64,000 nt of DNA from Streptomyces sp. P9-A4 (GCF_036634195.1 NZ_JAZIFY010000001.1:744001-808000), one strand, 5' to 3'. Counted from the stretch's first letter, positions 15,561 to 26,677 are shown. The notes: a model not told the origin generated them from the letters alone. Translations and numbers: made by a program.

Positions 15561-16700
15561 ATGGAGGTCGTCGTCATCGGCGCCGGACAGGCGGGGCTCT
15601 CGGCCGCCTTCCATCTGTCCCGGTCCGGCCTGGAGCCGGACCGGGACTTCGTCGTCCTCGACCACGCCCCGCACCCGGGCGGCGCCTGGCAGTTCCGCTG
15701 GCCCTCGCTGACGTACGGCAAGGTCCACGGGATGCACGCGCTGCCCGGGATGGAGCTGACCGGTGCCGACCCGGCGCGCCCCTCGTCCGAGGTGATCGGG
15801 ACGTACTTCGACACCTATGAGCGGACCTTCGGCCTGCGGGTGCACCGCCCGGTCGACGTCACCGCCGTCCGGGAGGGCGAGGGCGGCCGGCTGCGGGTCG
15901 AGACCTCCGAGGGCACGTACGCGACCCGTGCCCTGATCAACGCCACCGGCACCTGGGACCGCCCGTTCTGGCCCCGCTACCCGGGGCAGGAGACCTTCCG
16001 GGGACGCCAGCTGCACACCTCCGGCTACCCCGGCCCTGAGGCATTCGCGGGGAAGCGGGTGCTCGTCGTGGGCGGCGGGGCCTCGGGGACCCAGCACCTG
16101 ATGGAGATCGCGGAGGTCGCCGCCGAGACGTTCTGGGTGACCCGGCGTGAGCCCGTCTTCCGGGAGGGCCCCTTCGGGGAGATGGAGGGCCGGGCGGCCG
16201 TCGCCCTCGTGGAGGAGCGGGTACGGCGCGGGCTGCCGCCGCAGAGCGTCGTCTCGGTCACCGGGCTCCCCCTCAACGACGCGATCCGCGCGGCCCGCGC
16301 GGGCGGGGTCCTGGACCGGCTGCCGATGTTCGACCGGATCACTCCGACCGGGGCGGCCTGGGACGACGGCCGGACGGTCGACGTGGACGTGATCCTGTGG
16401 GCGACCGGCTTCCGGGCCGCGATCGACCATCTGACCCCGCTGCGGCTGCGCGAACCGGGCGGCGGCATCCGAGTCGAGGGGACGCGTGCGGTACGGGACG
16501 AGCGCGTGCACCTCGTCGGTTACGGGCCCTCGGCCTCGACGATCGGCGCCAACCGGGCGGGCCGGGCGGCGGTCTCCGACATCCGCCGCCTCCTGGAAGG
16601 CCGCACCGCGCGCCCCACGACGGCGGACGCCGCACCCGATCGGACCGGCGCGGTCGACCTGACCGACCCGGTCGACCAGGTCGTCCCGGCCGCCCTCTGA
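15561..16700 (+). CDS. CzcO-like flavin-dependent monooxygenase / NAD(P)-binding oxidoreductase
   Basis: 379 residues from ATG 15561; the frame is open from a GTG at 15513, but homology begins with MEVVVIGAGQAGLSAAFHLS. The FAD-binding GxGxxG (GAGQAG), the second dinucleotide motif VLVVGGGASGTQHL and the late ATGFRAAI motif give the layout of flavin-containing monooxygenases such as CzcO or TrkA-like proteins. The substrate is unknown. It follows ssuD by about 100 bp on the same strand and may be part of the same sulfur-related transcript, though it has room for its own promoter. Confidence 0.85.
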   Translation: MEVVVIGAGQAGLSAAFHLSRSGLEPDRDFVVLDHAPHPGGAWQFRWPSLTYGKVHGMHALPGMELTGADPARPSSEVIGTYFDTYERTFGLRVHRPVDVTAVREGEGGRLRVETSEGTYATRALINATGTWDRPFWPRYPGQETFRGRQLHTSGYPGPEAFAGKRVLVVGGGASGTQHLMEIAEVAAETFWVTRREPVFREGPFGEMEGRAAVALVEERVRRGLPPQSVVSVTGLPLNDAIRAARAGGVLDRLPMFDRITPTGAAWDDGRTVDVDVILWATGFRAAIDHLTPLRLREPGGGIRVEGTRAVRDERVHLVGYGPSASTIGANRAGRAAVSDIRRLLEGRTARPTTADAAPDRTGAVDLTDPVDQVVPAAL

Positions 16701-16712
16701 CCGGCCTCCGTC

Positions 16713-17615
16713 TCAGCTCTTCTCCGCGCCCCGGTTCGCGTTGAACTCGGCCACGTTCGCCTGGTGAGCCGCGTAGTCGGCCGTGAAGCGGGTGTCGCCG
16801 GGGGCCACCGTGACGAAGTAGAGCCAGTCGCCGTCCGCCGGACGGACCACCGCGTCGAGCGCCTCGTCGCCCGGGTTGCCGATCGGCGTCGGCGGCAGGC
16901 CCTTGCGTTCGTAGGTGTTGTACGGGCTCGCGCTCCGGGTGTCCTCGTACGTCGTGTCCACGGTGCTGCGGCCCAGCGCGTAGTTGAGGGTCGAGTCCAT
17001 CTGGAGGGCCATGCCCCGGGCCAGCCGGTTGTGGACGACCCGGGCGACCTTCGCCATGTCCTCCGGGTTGTCGGCCTCGGCCTGCACGATGCTGGCCGCG
17101 ATCACCGTCTGATAGACGCTGAGGCCGTGTGCCTTCGCGCCCTCGACGATCCGCGCGGCACCGAACCGCTTGGCCGCCGTGTCCACCATGAAGCGCAGCA
17201 GCCCCTGGGGGGTGGTGGCGCCGAGCACGGGATAGGTCGCGGGGAACAGATAGCCCTCGGGATTGCCTCCGGCGGCCGGGGGGAGCGCCAGGGAGGTGCC
17301 GGGAGCGGTCGCGGTCTTCCGCGCGGTCCCTTCGGGCAGTCCGAGCGCCCGGTCGACGGCCGTGTAGATCCGGCCGGCCCGCCAGCCCTCGGGGACGAGG
17401 AGCGTACGAGGCTGTTCGACCGCAGGTTCGTCCTGCGAGAGGAGCAGCGGGACGGTGACCGCGGTGGCGACGGCGAGGACGGCCCCGAGGAGCAGCGCCA
17501 ACCGGCCGCGCCGGGTGAGGCGGGGGCGGCGGGGCGGACGGGGCCCCCGGGCCAGGGACGGGAGCCGGGAGCGGCGGCGTGGGGGTGCGTACGGTGACGG
17601 CGGCCGGTACGTCAT
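16713..17615 (-). CDS. MltG/YceG-like endolytic murein transglycosylase
   Basis: 300 residues. An Arg/Pro-rich cytosolic tail of about 35 residues precedes one membrane segment (LALLLGAVLAVATAVTVPLL), then the extracytoplasmic YceG domain. The catalytic-region motif ASIVQAEADNPEDMAKVARV matches the ASIVxxE block holding the catalytic Glu. Conserved MALQMDSTLNYALG, SPYNTY and GLPPTPIGNPG follow. The enzyme cleaves nascent glycan strands and ends their growth. At 300 residues it is short for streptomycete MltG, so it may be a second paralogue. Convergent with the flavoprotein gene, 12 bp apart. Confidence 0.88.
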   Translation of the reverse strand: MTYRPPSPYAPPRRRSRLPSLARGPRPPRRPRLTRRGRLALLLGAVLAVATAVTVPLLLSQDEPAVEQPRTLLVPEGWRAGRIYTAVDRALGLPEGTARKTATAPGTSLALPPAAGGNPEGYLFPATYPVLGATTPQGLLRFMVDTAAKRFGAARIVEGAKAHGLSVYQTVIAASIVQAEADNPEDMAKVARVVHNRLARGMALQMDSTLNYALGRSTVDTTYEDTRSASPYNTYERKGLPPTPIGNPGDEALDAVVRPADGDWLYFVTVAPGDTRFTADYAAHQANVAEFNANRGAEKS

Positions 17616-17667
17616 GGCCGCACGCTAACCCGGCTCGAACCGGAATCCGGGGAACCGCGCACGCGGC

Positions 17668-17707
17668 GGCGCCGCCGACCCCCTGGGACGGGGGACCGAC
17701 GGCGCCG
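17668..17707 (-). terminator. Strong GC hairpin, terminator for the 19-aa peptide gene
   Basis: GGCGCCG at the left pairs with CGGCGCC at the right, and CCCCC pairs with GGGGG near the loop TGGGAC, with a partly matched middle. It sits 14 bp beyond the peptide stop on the minus strand. No T-tract follows, as is usual in streptomycetes. Confidence 0.6.
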
Positions 17708-17720
17708 GGCACTGCGATCG

Positions 17721-17780
17721 TCAGACGAGCCATCCCAGGAAGTGGAGGACGCCGGCGAGCAGGTTGGTGATGACGTTCAT
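17721..17780 (-). CDS. 19-residue hydrophobic peptide
   Basis: The product is MNVITNLLAGVLHFLGWLV. A strong ribosome site (GAGGAG) lies 10 nt before ATG 17780, and a GC hairpin closes the unit. The peptide is almost wholly apolar with one His and one Trp, long enough to span or lie on a membrane as one helix. The good translation signals and own terminator support a real gene. It is far too short for routine gene calling. I cannot assign a function; membrane-associated small protein or toxin-like peptide are both open. Confidence 0.6.
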   Translation of the reverse strand: MNVITNLLAGVLHFLGWLV

Positions 17781-17902
17781 GGTGGTGCTTCTCCTCGTAC
17801 AGGTACATCAGTGGGACTGTGCGGTCACGGTCTGCAGCCCGTCGATCGCACAAAGCAATCTTCCGATGCCGTACGGGAGTTGGGCAACGAATCCCGGCAC
17901 GA

Positions 17903-19771
<1,869 letters not shown>

Positions 19772-19803
19772 GGGCTCCTTCGAGGGTTCGGTGATGCCGA
19801 TGA

Positions 19804-19830
19804 GAGCATAGGTCATTGTTACCTATGCTC
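19804..19830. promoter_or_regulatory. Perfect 10-bp inverted repeat between ABC exporter and MarR genes
   Basis: GAGCATAGGT at 19804 and ACCTATGCTC at 19821 are exact reverse complements separated by 7 bp. The site lies in the 90-bp divergent region, 32 bp upstream of the MarR ATG and 33 bp upstream of the chosen exporter ATG. It is the expected location for an autoregulating MarR dimer that represses both genes. Confidence 0.7.
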
Positions 19831-19861
19831 ACAATGAACATGGTCCTGATATTGTTCCCGT

Positions 19862-20341
19862 ATGAGCACCTCCGCCGTCCCGACCGGATTCGACCGTCCG
19901 GGGGAACCCGACGCCGACGGCCTCCTCGCCGAGCAGCTCCTCCGGCTCACCCGGCGCCTGCACCGCATCCAGAAGCGCCACCTCGAACCGGTCGGCATCA
20001 CACCCGCCCAGTCACGGCTGCTGCGGACCGTCGCACACTTCGGTGAACCGCCCCGGATGGCCGACCTCGCGGCCCGCCTCGAAGTCGTCCCGCGCGCGGT
20101 GACCAGTCTCGTCGACGGCCTGGAGGCCGTCGGCCGGGTCCGCCGGGTGCCCGACCCGAACAGCCGCCGGGTGGTCCGGATCGAGCTCACCGACGAGGGG
20201 CGCGCCACGCTGCGTGAGCTGCGCAGCGCGCGCCGGGCGGCCGCAGAGGACATCCTTGCTCCATTGACCGTCGAACAGCGCGAGGAACTCGGAGGTCTGC
20301 TGTCCGCCCTGGTCGACCCGGGTCCGGAGGGCGGCTGCTGA
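19862..20341 (+). CDS. MarR-family transcriptional regulator
   Basis: 159 residues. The winged helix-turn-helix covers about residues 45-110: TPAQSRLLRTVAHFGEPPRM, then LAARLEVVPRAVTSLVDGLE and the wing RRVPDPNSRRVVRIELTDEG. Flanking helices give the dimer interface. The start ATG 19862 has no convincing ribosome site, so the message may be leaderless. It likely represses the divergent ABC exporter and itself through the inverted repeat at 19804-19830, with an unknown ligand lifting repression. Confidence 0.9.
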   Translation: MSTSAVPTGFDRPGEPDADGLLAEQLLRLTRRLHRIQKRHLEPVGITPAQSRLLRTVAHFGEPPRMADLAARLEVVPRAVTSLVDGLEAVGRVRRVPDPNSRRVVRIELTDEGRATLRELRSARRAAAEDILAPLTVEQREELGGLLSALVDPGPEGGC

Positions 20342-20414
20342 CCCCCGGGGGTGGCCTGCCCGCACCGGCAGGGGCACTCCCCGGGACCCGGGCGCGCCGA
20401 AGGGGAGCCGTGAC

Positions 20415-23339
20415 ATGCCGCTGCTTGAGCCGAACCCGCAGGCCCTGCGCCCCGGGACGAAGCGGACCCCGGCCCCGGACCGCGTGCCGGAGCTCCAGGC
20501 CCGGGGGACGCCGAGGCGGCTGCGCGAGGAGCTGACCGAGCTGCTCGGCCCGGAGAAGGTCCTGTCGAAGATCTCCGACCTGGTCCGCTACGCCTCGGAC
20601 GCCAGCCCGTACCGCTTCGTCCCGCAGGTCGTCGTGGTCGCCGAGGACATCGACGACATCTCCGCCGTCCTGTCGTACGCGCACGGCAAGGGCCGCGAGG
20701 TCGTCTTCCGTGCGGCGGGGACCAGCCTCAACGGCCAGGCGCAGGGCGAGGACATCCTCGTCGACGTGCGCCGCCACTGGGTGGGCGTCGAGGTCCTGGA
20801 CGGCGGTGCGCGCGCCCGGATCCGTCCCGGCACCACCGTCGTACGGGCCAACGCCTCGCTCGCCCCGCACGGGCGGGTCCTGGGGCCCGACCCGGCGAGC
20901 GCCATCGCCTGCACGATCGGCGGGGTCGTCGCCAACAACGCCTCGGGCATGACCGCGGGCACGACCCGGAACTCGTACCGGACCGTCTCCTCGCTCACCG
21001 TCGTGCTGCCGAGCGGGACCGTGGTGGACACGGCCGGCCCGGACGCCGACGAGGAGCTGGCGCGCGCCGAGCCCCGGCTGTGCGCGGAGCTGGCGGCGCT
21101 CAAGGCGGAGATCGAGGCGGACGCCGGGCTGACCGCCCGGATCCGGGCCAAGTACGCCATCAAGAACACCAACGGCTACCGGCTCGACGCCTTCCTCGAC
21201 GGCGCGACGCCCACCGAGATCCTGCGGGGCCTCATGGTCGGCTCCGAGGGCACCTTCGGCTTCATCTCGGAGGTCGTCTTCGACACGCTGCCGCTGGACC
21301 GCGAGGTCTCCACGGCGCTGCTCTTCTTCCCTTCGCTGCCGGCGGCGGCGGAGGCCGTGCCCCTGTTCAACGAGGCCGGGGCGCTCGCCGTGGAGCTGAT
21401 GGACGGCAACACGCTGCGGGCCTCGGTGAGCGTGGCGGGCGTGCCGGCGGACTGGGCGGAGCTGCCCAGGGAGACGGCGGCGCTGCTGGTCGAGTTCCGG
21501 GCGCCGGACGCCGCGGCGCGCGAGGCGTACGAGGCGAAGGCGCGGGAGGTCCTCACCGGCCTTGACCTGGTGGCTCCGGTGGCCTCCGTGGAGAACGCGT
21601 TCACCCGTGACCCGGGGAAGATCTCCGGCTACTGGAAGGCCCGCAAGGCCTTCGTGACGGCGGTCGGCGGTTCGCGGCCCTCCGGTACGACCCTGATCAC
21701 CGAGGACTTCGCGGTGCCCCCCGCGCGTCTCGCGGAGGCCTGCGCGACCCTGCTCGAACTCCAGTCGCGGCACGGTTTCGACGCGGCCGTGGCCGGTCAC
21801 GCGGCGCACGGCAACCTGCACTTCCTGCTGGCCTTCGACGCGGCCGACCCCTCCGACGTCGAGCGGTACGCGGCCTTCATGGACGAGTTCTGCAAGGTGA
21901 CCGTGGAGCGCTTCGACGGCTCGCTGAAGGCGGAGCACGCCACCGGGCGCAACATCGCTCCCTTCCTCGAGCTGGAGTGGGGCACGAAGGCGACCGAGCT
22001 GATGTGGCGGGTCAAGGAGGCGATCGACCCCGGCGGGGTGCTCGCCCCCAGGATCGTCCTCGACCGGGACCCGCAGGCCCATCTGCGGGGTCTGAAGACG
22101 ATCCCGGCGGTGGAGCCGATCGCCGATCCCTGCATCGAGTGCGGCTTCTGCGAACCGACCTGTCCCAGCAATGACCTGACGACCACCCCGCGCCAGCGGA
22201 TCGTGCTGCGCAGGGAGATGATGCGGCAGGCCGACGGCTCCCCCGTCGAGGCCCGTCTCCTGGAGTCGTACGGCTACGACGCCGTCGATACCTGCGCCGG
22301 GGACTCCACGTGCAAGCTGGCCTGCCCGGTGGGCATCGACACCGGGGCGCTGATGAAGGAGTTCCGGCACGAGCGGCACTCGCCGCGCGAGGAGCGGGTC
22401 GCCGCCCTGGCCGCGAAGAACTTCCGGGCGGTGGAGGCCGCCGCCCGGCTCGCGGTCGGCGCCGCCGACCGGATCGGCGACCGGGTCCTGGAATCGGTGA
22501 CGGGCCTGGCCCGCAAGGCCGTCCGCCCCGACCTCGTACCGGAGTGGCTGCCGGAGATCCCCGGCGCGGCGGCGCGGCGGCTTCCCCGCACGCACCGGCC
22601 TTCGGCCGCCGCCGTCTACTACCCGGCCTGTGTGAACCGCATCTTCGGCGGTCCGGAGGGCGAGCCGGGACCGTCGCTGCCCGAGGCCGTGGTCGCGGTG
22701 TCGGCGCGGGCCGGGCGGCCGGTGTGGATCCCCGAGGACGTGGCCGGAACCTGCTGCGCGACGATCTGGCACTCCAAGGGGTACGAGCGGGGCAACGAGG
22801 TGATGGCCAACCGGATCGTCGAGGCGGCCTGGGGCTGGACGGCCGGCGGCAAGCTGCCGCTGGTGGTGGACGCCTCCTCGTGCACGCTCGGCATCGCGCA
22901 CGAGGTGGTGCCGTACCTGACGGCGGACAACCGGGAGCTGCATGCCGAGCTGACGGTGCTGGATTCGCTGGTGTGGGCGGCGGACGAGCTGCTCCCCCGG
23001 CTCGACGTGCGCCGCCGGGTCGCTTCCGCCGTGGTCCATCCGACCTGCTCGATGCGGCATCTGGGCGACGAGGACCGGCTGACCGCGTTGGCCGGGGCCT
23101 GCGCGGAGGAGGTCGTCGTCCCCGTCGACGCCGGCTGCTGCGCCTTCGCGGGTGACCGGGGGATGCTGCACCCTGAGCTGACGGAGTCGGCGACGGCCAG
23201 GGAGGCGGCCGAGGTCACCTCCCGCCCCTTCGACGCGCATCTCTCGGCCAACCGGATGTGCGAGATCGGGATGGACCGGGCGACGGGCCGCACGTACGGA
23301 TCGGTGCTGCTGGCCCTGGAGCGCGCGACGCGCCCCTGA
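20415..23339 (+). CDS. FAD- and Fe-S-binding oxidoreductase, GlcD-GlcF-like fusion (D-2-hydroxyacid/D-lactate dehydrogenase type)
   Basis: 974 residues. The N-terminal half is a PCMH-type FAD domain (FRAAGTSLNGQAQGEDILVD, IGGVVANNASGM) with a FAD-oxidase C-domain (ISGYWKARKAFV, AAVAGHAAHGNLHFLLAFD). Then two 4Fe-4S motifs follow: CIECGFCEPTCPS near 573 and CAGDSTCKLACPVG near 630. The C-terminal part is GlcF-like with CCG-type cysteines (VAGTCCATIW, HPTCSMRHLG, DAGCCAFAGDRGM). Such fusions oxidise D-lactate or related 2-hydroxyacids at the membrane and pass electrons to quinone. No transporter or regulator of lactate use is adjacent, so the substrate is inferred from family only. Confidence 0.9.
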   Translation: MPLLEPNPQALRPGTKRTPAPDRVPELQARGTPRRLREELTELLGPEKVLSKISDLVRYASDASPYRFVPQVVVVAEDIDDISAVLSYAHGKGREVVFRAAGTSLNGQAQGEDILVDVRRHWVGVEVLDGGARARIRPGTTVVRANASLAPHGRVLGPDPASAIACTIGGVVANNASGMTAGTTRNSYRTVSSLTVVLPSGTVVDTAGPDADEELARAEPRLCAELAALKAEIEADAGLTARIRAKYAIKNTNGYRLDAFLDGATPTEILRGLMVGSEGTFGFISEVVFDTLPLDREVSTALLFFPSLPAAAEAVPLFNEAGALAVELMDGNTLRASVSVAGVPADWAELPRETAALLVEFRAPDAAAREAYEAKAREVLTGLDLVAPVASVENAFTRDPGKISGYWKARKAFVTAVGGSRPSGTTLITEDFAVPPARLAEACATLLELQSRHGFDAAVAGHAAHGNLHFLLAFDAADPSDVERYAAFMDEFCKVTVERFDGSLKAEHATGRNIAPFLELEWGTKATELMWRVKEAIDPGGVLAPRIVLDRDPQAHLRGLKTIPAVEPIADPCIECGFCEPTCPSNDLTTTPRQRIVLRREMMRQADGSPVEARLLESYGYDAVDTCAGDSTCKLACPVGIDTGALMKEFRHERHSPREERVAALAAKNFRAVEAAARLAVGAADRIGDRVLESVTGLARKAVRPDLVPEWLPEIPGAAARRLPRTHRPSAAAVYYPACVNRIFGGPEGEPGPSLPEAVVAVSARAGRPVWIPEDVAGTCCATIWHSKGYERGNEVMANRIVEAAWGWTAGGKLPLVVDASSCTLGIAHEVVPYLTADNRELHAELTVLDSLVWAADELLPRLDVRRRVASAVVHPTCSMRHLGDEDRLTALAGACAEEVVVPVDAGCCAFAGDRGMLHPELTESATAREAAEVTSRPFDAHLSANRMCEIGMDRATGRTYGSVLLALERATRP

Positions 23340-23374
23340 CCGTACGTCAGGGGCTCAGCCCTGACCGTACGTCA
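23334..23374 (+). terminator. Tandem 16-bp repeat forming a hairpin at the end of the oxidoreductase gene
   Basis: CCCTGACCGTACGTCA occurs at 23334-23349 (overlapping the stop codon) and again at 23359-23374, a 25-bp period. Between the copies GTCAGGG and CCCTGAC can pair, extended by CGTAC and GTACG. It is both a short duplication and a plausible terminator stem. Confidence 0.5.
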
Positions 23375-23387
23375 CAAAGCCCAGACA

Positions 23388-23423
23388 GAAGGGCTCCTCA
23401 CCCCGGCCGGTGAGGGGCCCTTC
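23388..23423. terminator. Strong hairpin terminator
   Basis: GAAGGGCTCCTCACC and GGTGAGGGGCCCTTC pair over 15 positions with one mismatch around a 6-base loop (CCGGCC). It lies about 50 bp after the oxidoreductase stop and is the second stem in a row there. Confidence 0.75.
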
Positions 23424-23596
23424 GTACGTTCGGGTGACGGTCGGTGTTCGCTACGGCTCGGCGGGAGATCCGGAACAGTAAAGTCCAACTACCCGTCACA
23501 AGAGTCCTGTCGGCGCCCTTGCGCGCCGTCGGACACCAGGGCCAGGGTCCTGTGCGGGATTCATGAAACAGCCGTGCACACCGTCCGGGAGGTTCC

Positions 23597-25021
23597 ATGA
23601 ACGAGCAGAGTCCGCACGTCCCGAGCCGCCGCAAGGTCCTCAGGAGCACCGCCGCGGCCGGCACGGGCCTCGGTATCGGCGCCCTCGGCGGCATCGACGC
23701 CCAGGCCGCCACCGCGGCCGCCCCGGCGGCGCCACCGGAGACCGCCGCCGGATCGGCCACCGCCCCCCGGCGCCGCGGGGCCACCATGGCCGGGGTGCCC
23801 TTCGAGGGCCGTTCCACCGTCCGTGTCGGGCTGATCGGCCTCGGCAACCGGGGCAACGGCATGATCGGCCTCTATCTCGCCCTCCCCTGGGTGCGGGTGG
23901 TCGCCGTCTGCGACCCGGTGCGCGAGAAGGCCGAGCGGGCCGCCGCGAAGGTCGTCGCCGCCGGGCAGCCCGCGCCCGCCGTGTACACCCACGGCGAGGA
24001 GGACTACGAGAACCTGTGCGCCCGCTCCGACATCGACTTCGTCCATGTGGCCACCCCCTGGGACAGTCACTTCGCCATCGCGCGGGCCGCGATGCTGAAC
24101 GGCAAGCACGTCGGCGTGGAGTGTCCGGTCGCGATGCGGCTCGACGAGCTGTGGGAGCTGGTGGACCTCTCGGAGCAGACCCGCCGCCACTGCATGCAGC
24201 TGGAGAACTGCTGCTACGGCCGGAACGAGCTGCGGGTGCTGCGGATGGCGCACGCCGGGAAGTTCGGCCGGCTGCTGCACGGGGCGGGGGCGTACAACCA
24301 CGACCTGCGGGGGCTGATGTTCTCCCCCACGTACTACGAGGGCCCGTGGCGCCGCCTCTGGCACACCAGGCTGCGCGGGGACCTGTACCCCAACCACGGC
24401 TTCGGTCCGGTCGCCAACTACATGGACGTCAACCGGGGCGACCGGGTGGTGAGCATCAGCAGCTTCGGCACCCCGGCGCTCGGCCTCGCCGAGTACCGGG
24501 CGGAGCACATGCCCTCCGGCGACCCCAGCTGGAAGGAGACGTACATCGAGAGCGACCGGACGATCAGTCTGGTCCAGACGGCCCTGGGCCGGGTGATCCG
24601 GCTGGAGCACGACGTCTCCACCCCGCACCCGTACAGCAGGATCAACAGCCTGGGCGGCACGCGGGGCGTGTTCGAGGACTATCCGGAGCGGATCTACATC
24701 GAGCCGGACCACCGGAACGACCAGTGGGGTGACTTCTCGGCGTACGCCGGCGAGTTCGACCACTGGCTGTGGAAGGACCACGCCAACCCGCCGGGCGGCC
24801 ACGGCGGCATGGACTACATCATGGTCTACCGCCTGATGCAGTGCGTGCAGCTGGGGCTCGTACCGGACTTCGACGTCTACGACGCGGCCACCTGGACGGC
24901 TCCGGTGCCGCTCAGCCACGCCTCGATCAAGGCGAAGGGCGCGCCGCAGGAGATCCCCGACTTCACCCGGGGCGAGTGGAGCAAGGCCCGCGCGGGGATG
25001 GACTCGGCGCGGCCCGTCTGA
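23597..25021 (+). CDS. Tat-exported Gfo/Idh/MocA-family glycosidase, GH109 type
   Basis: 474 residues. The N-terminus has a twin-arginine signal ([20 protein letters not shown]) and then an Ala/Pro-rich stretch. The Rossmann domain begins [20 protein letters not shown] and binds NAD(H). Later blocks, including [38 protein letters not shown] and [17 protein letters not shown], match alpha-N-acetylgalactosaminidases of family GH109. Those use an NAD-dependent oxidation-elimination mechanism. Tat export fits a protein folded around NAD. A strong ribosome site (GGGAGG) precedes the ATG. The neighbouring convergent gene encodes a PNGase A-like amidase, so the pair may strip glycans from glycoproteins outside the cell. 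Confidence 0.85.
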   Translation: MNEQSPHVPSRRKVLRSTAAAGTGLGIGALGGIDAQAATAAAPAAPPETAAGSATAPRRRGATMAGVPFEGRSTVRVGLIGLGNRGNGMIGLYLALPWVRVVAVCDPVREKAERAAAKVVAAGQPAPAVYTHGEEDYENLCARSDIDFVHVATPWDSHFAIARAAMLNGKHVGVECPVAMRLDELWELVDLSEQTRRHCMQLENCCYGRNELRVLRMAHAGKFGRLLHGAGAYNHDLRGLMFSPTYYEGPWRRLWHTRLRGDLYPNHGFGPVANYMDVNRGDRVVSISSFGTPALGLAEYRAEHMPSGDPSWKETYIESDRTISLVQTALGRVIRLEHDVSTPHPYSRINSLGGTRGVFEDYPERIYIEPDHRNDQWGDFSAYAGEFDHWLWKDHANPPGGHGGMDYIMVYRLMQCVQLGLVPDFDVYDAATWTAPVPLSHASIKAKGAPQEIPDFTRGEWSKARAGMDSARPV

Positions 25022-25069
25022 GGTGTGCGGTGCCCGGCTCCCCCGGTGGGGGGCCGGGCACCGCCGTGT

Positions 25070-26677
25070 TCAGCAGCGCCGCAGATCCTCGGTGAGCGTC
25101 CCCTGAACGGTCGTCAGGCTCCGGTCGTAGCAGCCCGCCGAGCCGTGGAGCCGGTAGCGCTCGGTGGTGGTGCCGACCGCGTGCCGCTGGTCGCGCGGTA
25201 CGCCCGTGGTGTACGTCGCGTCCCCGGTGTACGTGTCGTCGAGCCGCGACCAGGAGAGGCGCCGCCCGTCGCGTACGACGGCGGTGTCGGCGCGGTCCCC
25301 GAGGGTGAGGACCGTCCGCAGCCGGTCACCGGCGCCGATCGTGGTCTCGCCGTCCATGGTGTACGTCCGGTCGGTGCGGGTGACGGTCCGGCCCGAGGTC
25401 ACGGTCTCCCGGTCGGTCCAGCGCGCGGTGAACGCGTCCGGGTTCTCGTCCGGGCCCCAGCGGTGGACGGAGTCACCGGTGACGGTCCGGCTCACGGTGG
25501 TGTCGACCCGGCCGTGCGAGGTGTTCAGGTGGCCCGCGACGGTGAGCCGGTGGCTCGCCTCCGTGTCGACCCGGTGCGGCGAACCCGCCGTGTACACCGA
25601 CGAGTTGATCGGGACGCTCTCCTCGTGGCGGTCGAGGCCGCCGGTGACGACCTCGCTGCCCTCGTCCTGCCAGAGCAGCACGTTGGTCGGGGTGGACCAG
25701 CCGGCCAGGTCCGCCGGGACCCCGGCGACGGCGACCTCCACGCGATGGGCGTTGCCGTCGTTGAGGAGCGCGGCGAAGGGGGTCAGGTCGTAGACGACCG
25801 GCTGGACGTCGAAGGCGCGCGGCCCGGGGGTGACGTACCAGAGGAAGGGGTTGGACCAGCCGCCGGTCCAGACCGTGGGGAAGGGGGCGGCGATGCCGGC
25901 GAGGCGTCCGTCGACGGAGACGCGGACCTCCCGGTGCGGTCCGCCGGTCGCCCGGCAGGAGTAGGGGGCGGCGTCGGGGACGGAGAGGTACCAGTACTCC
26001 TCGCAGCCGCCGCCGGAGCCGGTGGCGTACACCTCGGCGAGGACGCGTTCGGTGTTGCGCGGGGTGGTGAGGGTGGAGCCGGTGAGCGGGACGACCCGGT
26101 CGGGGGTGCCGGCGGCGGGCTTCACCCGGCCCCGGGCGGTGTGGAAGGTGAGGGTGACGCGGACGTCGATGACCCCGGTGTAGGTCTCGTTCACGACATT
26201 GCCGATGAGCATCTCGACGGGCCCGGGGCGGCTGAGGGTGTCGCGGTAGCGGGTGACGTCCTTCTCGACCGACCAGGCGATGCCGTCGGGCGAGGGCTGG
26301 GGCGTGGAGGTGCGGAGGATCTCCACGCCGCCGACGGAGAGATGGCCGAGCCGGTCGTACTGGCGGCCCTTCACCTTTCCTTCCAGACGGAGGACGACCT
26401 TGTTCCAGCGGGTGCCGCACTCCTTGGGCGGGGTGTAACTCCCCTGGTAGGGCGTGAAGTCGCGGAACTGCGCGGCGGCGAGGGTGACCTCGCAGCCGCG
26501 GGTGCCGGGGGCACCGACGGGCGGGGCGGCAGTGACCGGGTCGTGCCAGTCACTGGTGAACTCGGCCGGGGGCGTCGGACCGTTCGGGCCCTCGGCGGCG
26601 GCCGGGTGCGCGCCGAGCAGGGCCCCGGCGGCGAGGACCAGGCCGCCGAGCATGCTCATGATCTTGAGTGATCTCAT
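25070..26677 (-). CDS. Secreted peptide-N-glycosidase A-like protein (peptide-N4-asparagine amidase A)
   Basis: 535 residues from ATG 26677; a second ATG at 26659 is possible, and upstream in-frame sequence to 26872 is not coding-like. A Sec signal peptide (LGGLVLAAGALLGAHPAAA) is followed by the PNGase A domain, recognised from WNKVVLRLEGKVKGRQYDRL, SVGGVEILRTSTPQPSPDGI, VEMLIGNVVNETYTGVIDV and an all-beta C-terminal half. Plant PNGase A and fungal relatives release N-glycans from glycopeptides; bacterial activity is less studied. Five or more Cys suggest disulfides. It is convergent with the GH109-type gene and 48 bp from it. Confidence 0.82.
   Translation of the reverse strand: MRSLKIMSMLGGLVLAAGALLGAHPAAAEGPNGPTPPAEFTSDWHDPVTAAPPVGAPGTRGCEVTLAAAQFRDFTPYQGSYTPPKECGTRWNKVVLRLEGKVKGRQYDRLGHLSVGGVEILRTSTPQPSPDGIAWSVEKDVTRYRDTLSRPGPVEMLIGNVVNETYTGVIDVRVTLTFHTARGRVKPAAGTPDRVVPLTGSTLTTPRNTERVLAEVYATGSGGGCEEYWYLSVPDAAPYSCRATGGPHREVRVSVDGRLAGIAAPFPTVWTGGWSNPFLWYVTPGPRAFDVQPVVYDLTPFAALLNDGNAHRVEVAVAGVPADLAGWSTPTNVLLWQDEGSEVVTGGLDRHEESVPINSSVYTAGSPHRVDTEASHRLTVAGHLNTSHGRVDTTVSRTVTGDSVHRWGPDENPDAFTARWTDRETVTSGRTVTRTDRTYTMDGETTIGAGDRLRTVLTLGDRADTAVVRDGRRLSWSRLDDTYTGDATYTTGVPRDQRHAVGTTTERYRLHGSAGCYDRSLTTVQGTLTEDLRRC

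Noticed and set aside
20187..23240. 1017-codon open frame on the minus strand opposite the FAD/Fe-S oxidoreductase
   Set aside because: Third-position GC of the real gene keeps the opposite frame open. The translation is Arg/Gly/His-rich without any family motif, while the plus strand holds complete FAD and 4Fe-4S motifs.
25025..26671. Plus-strand 548-codon frame opposite the PNGase A-like gene
   Set aside because: The minus strand encodes a signal peptide and recognisable domain; the plus frame is Gly/Ala/Val/Arg filler.
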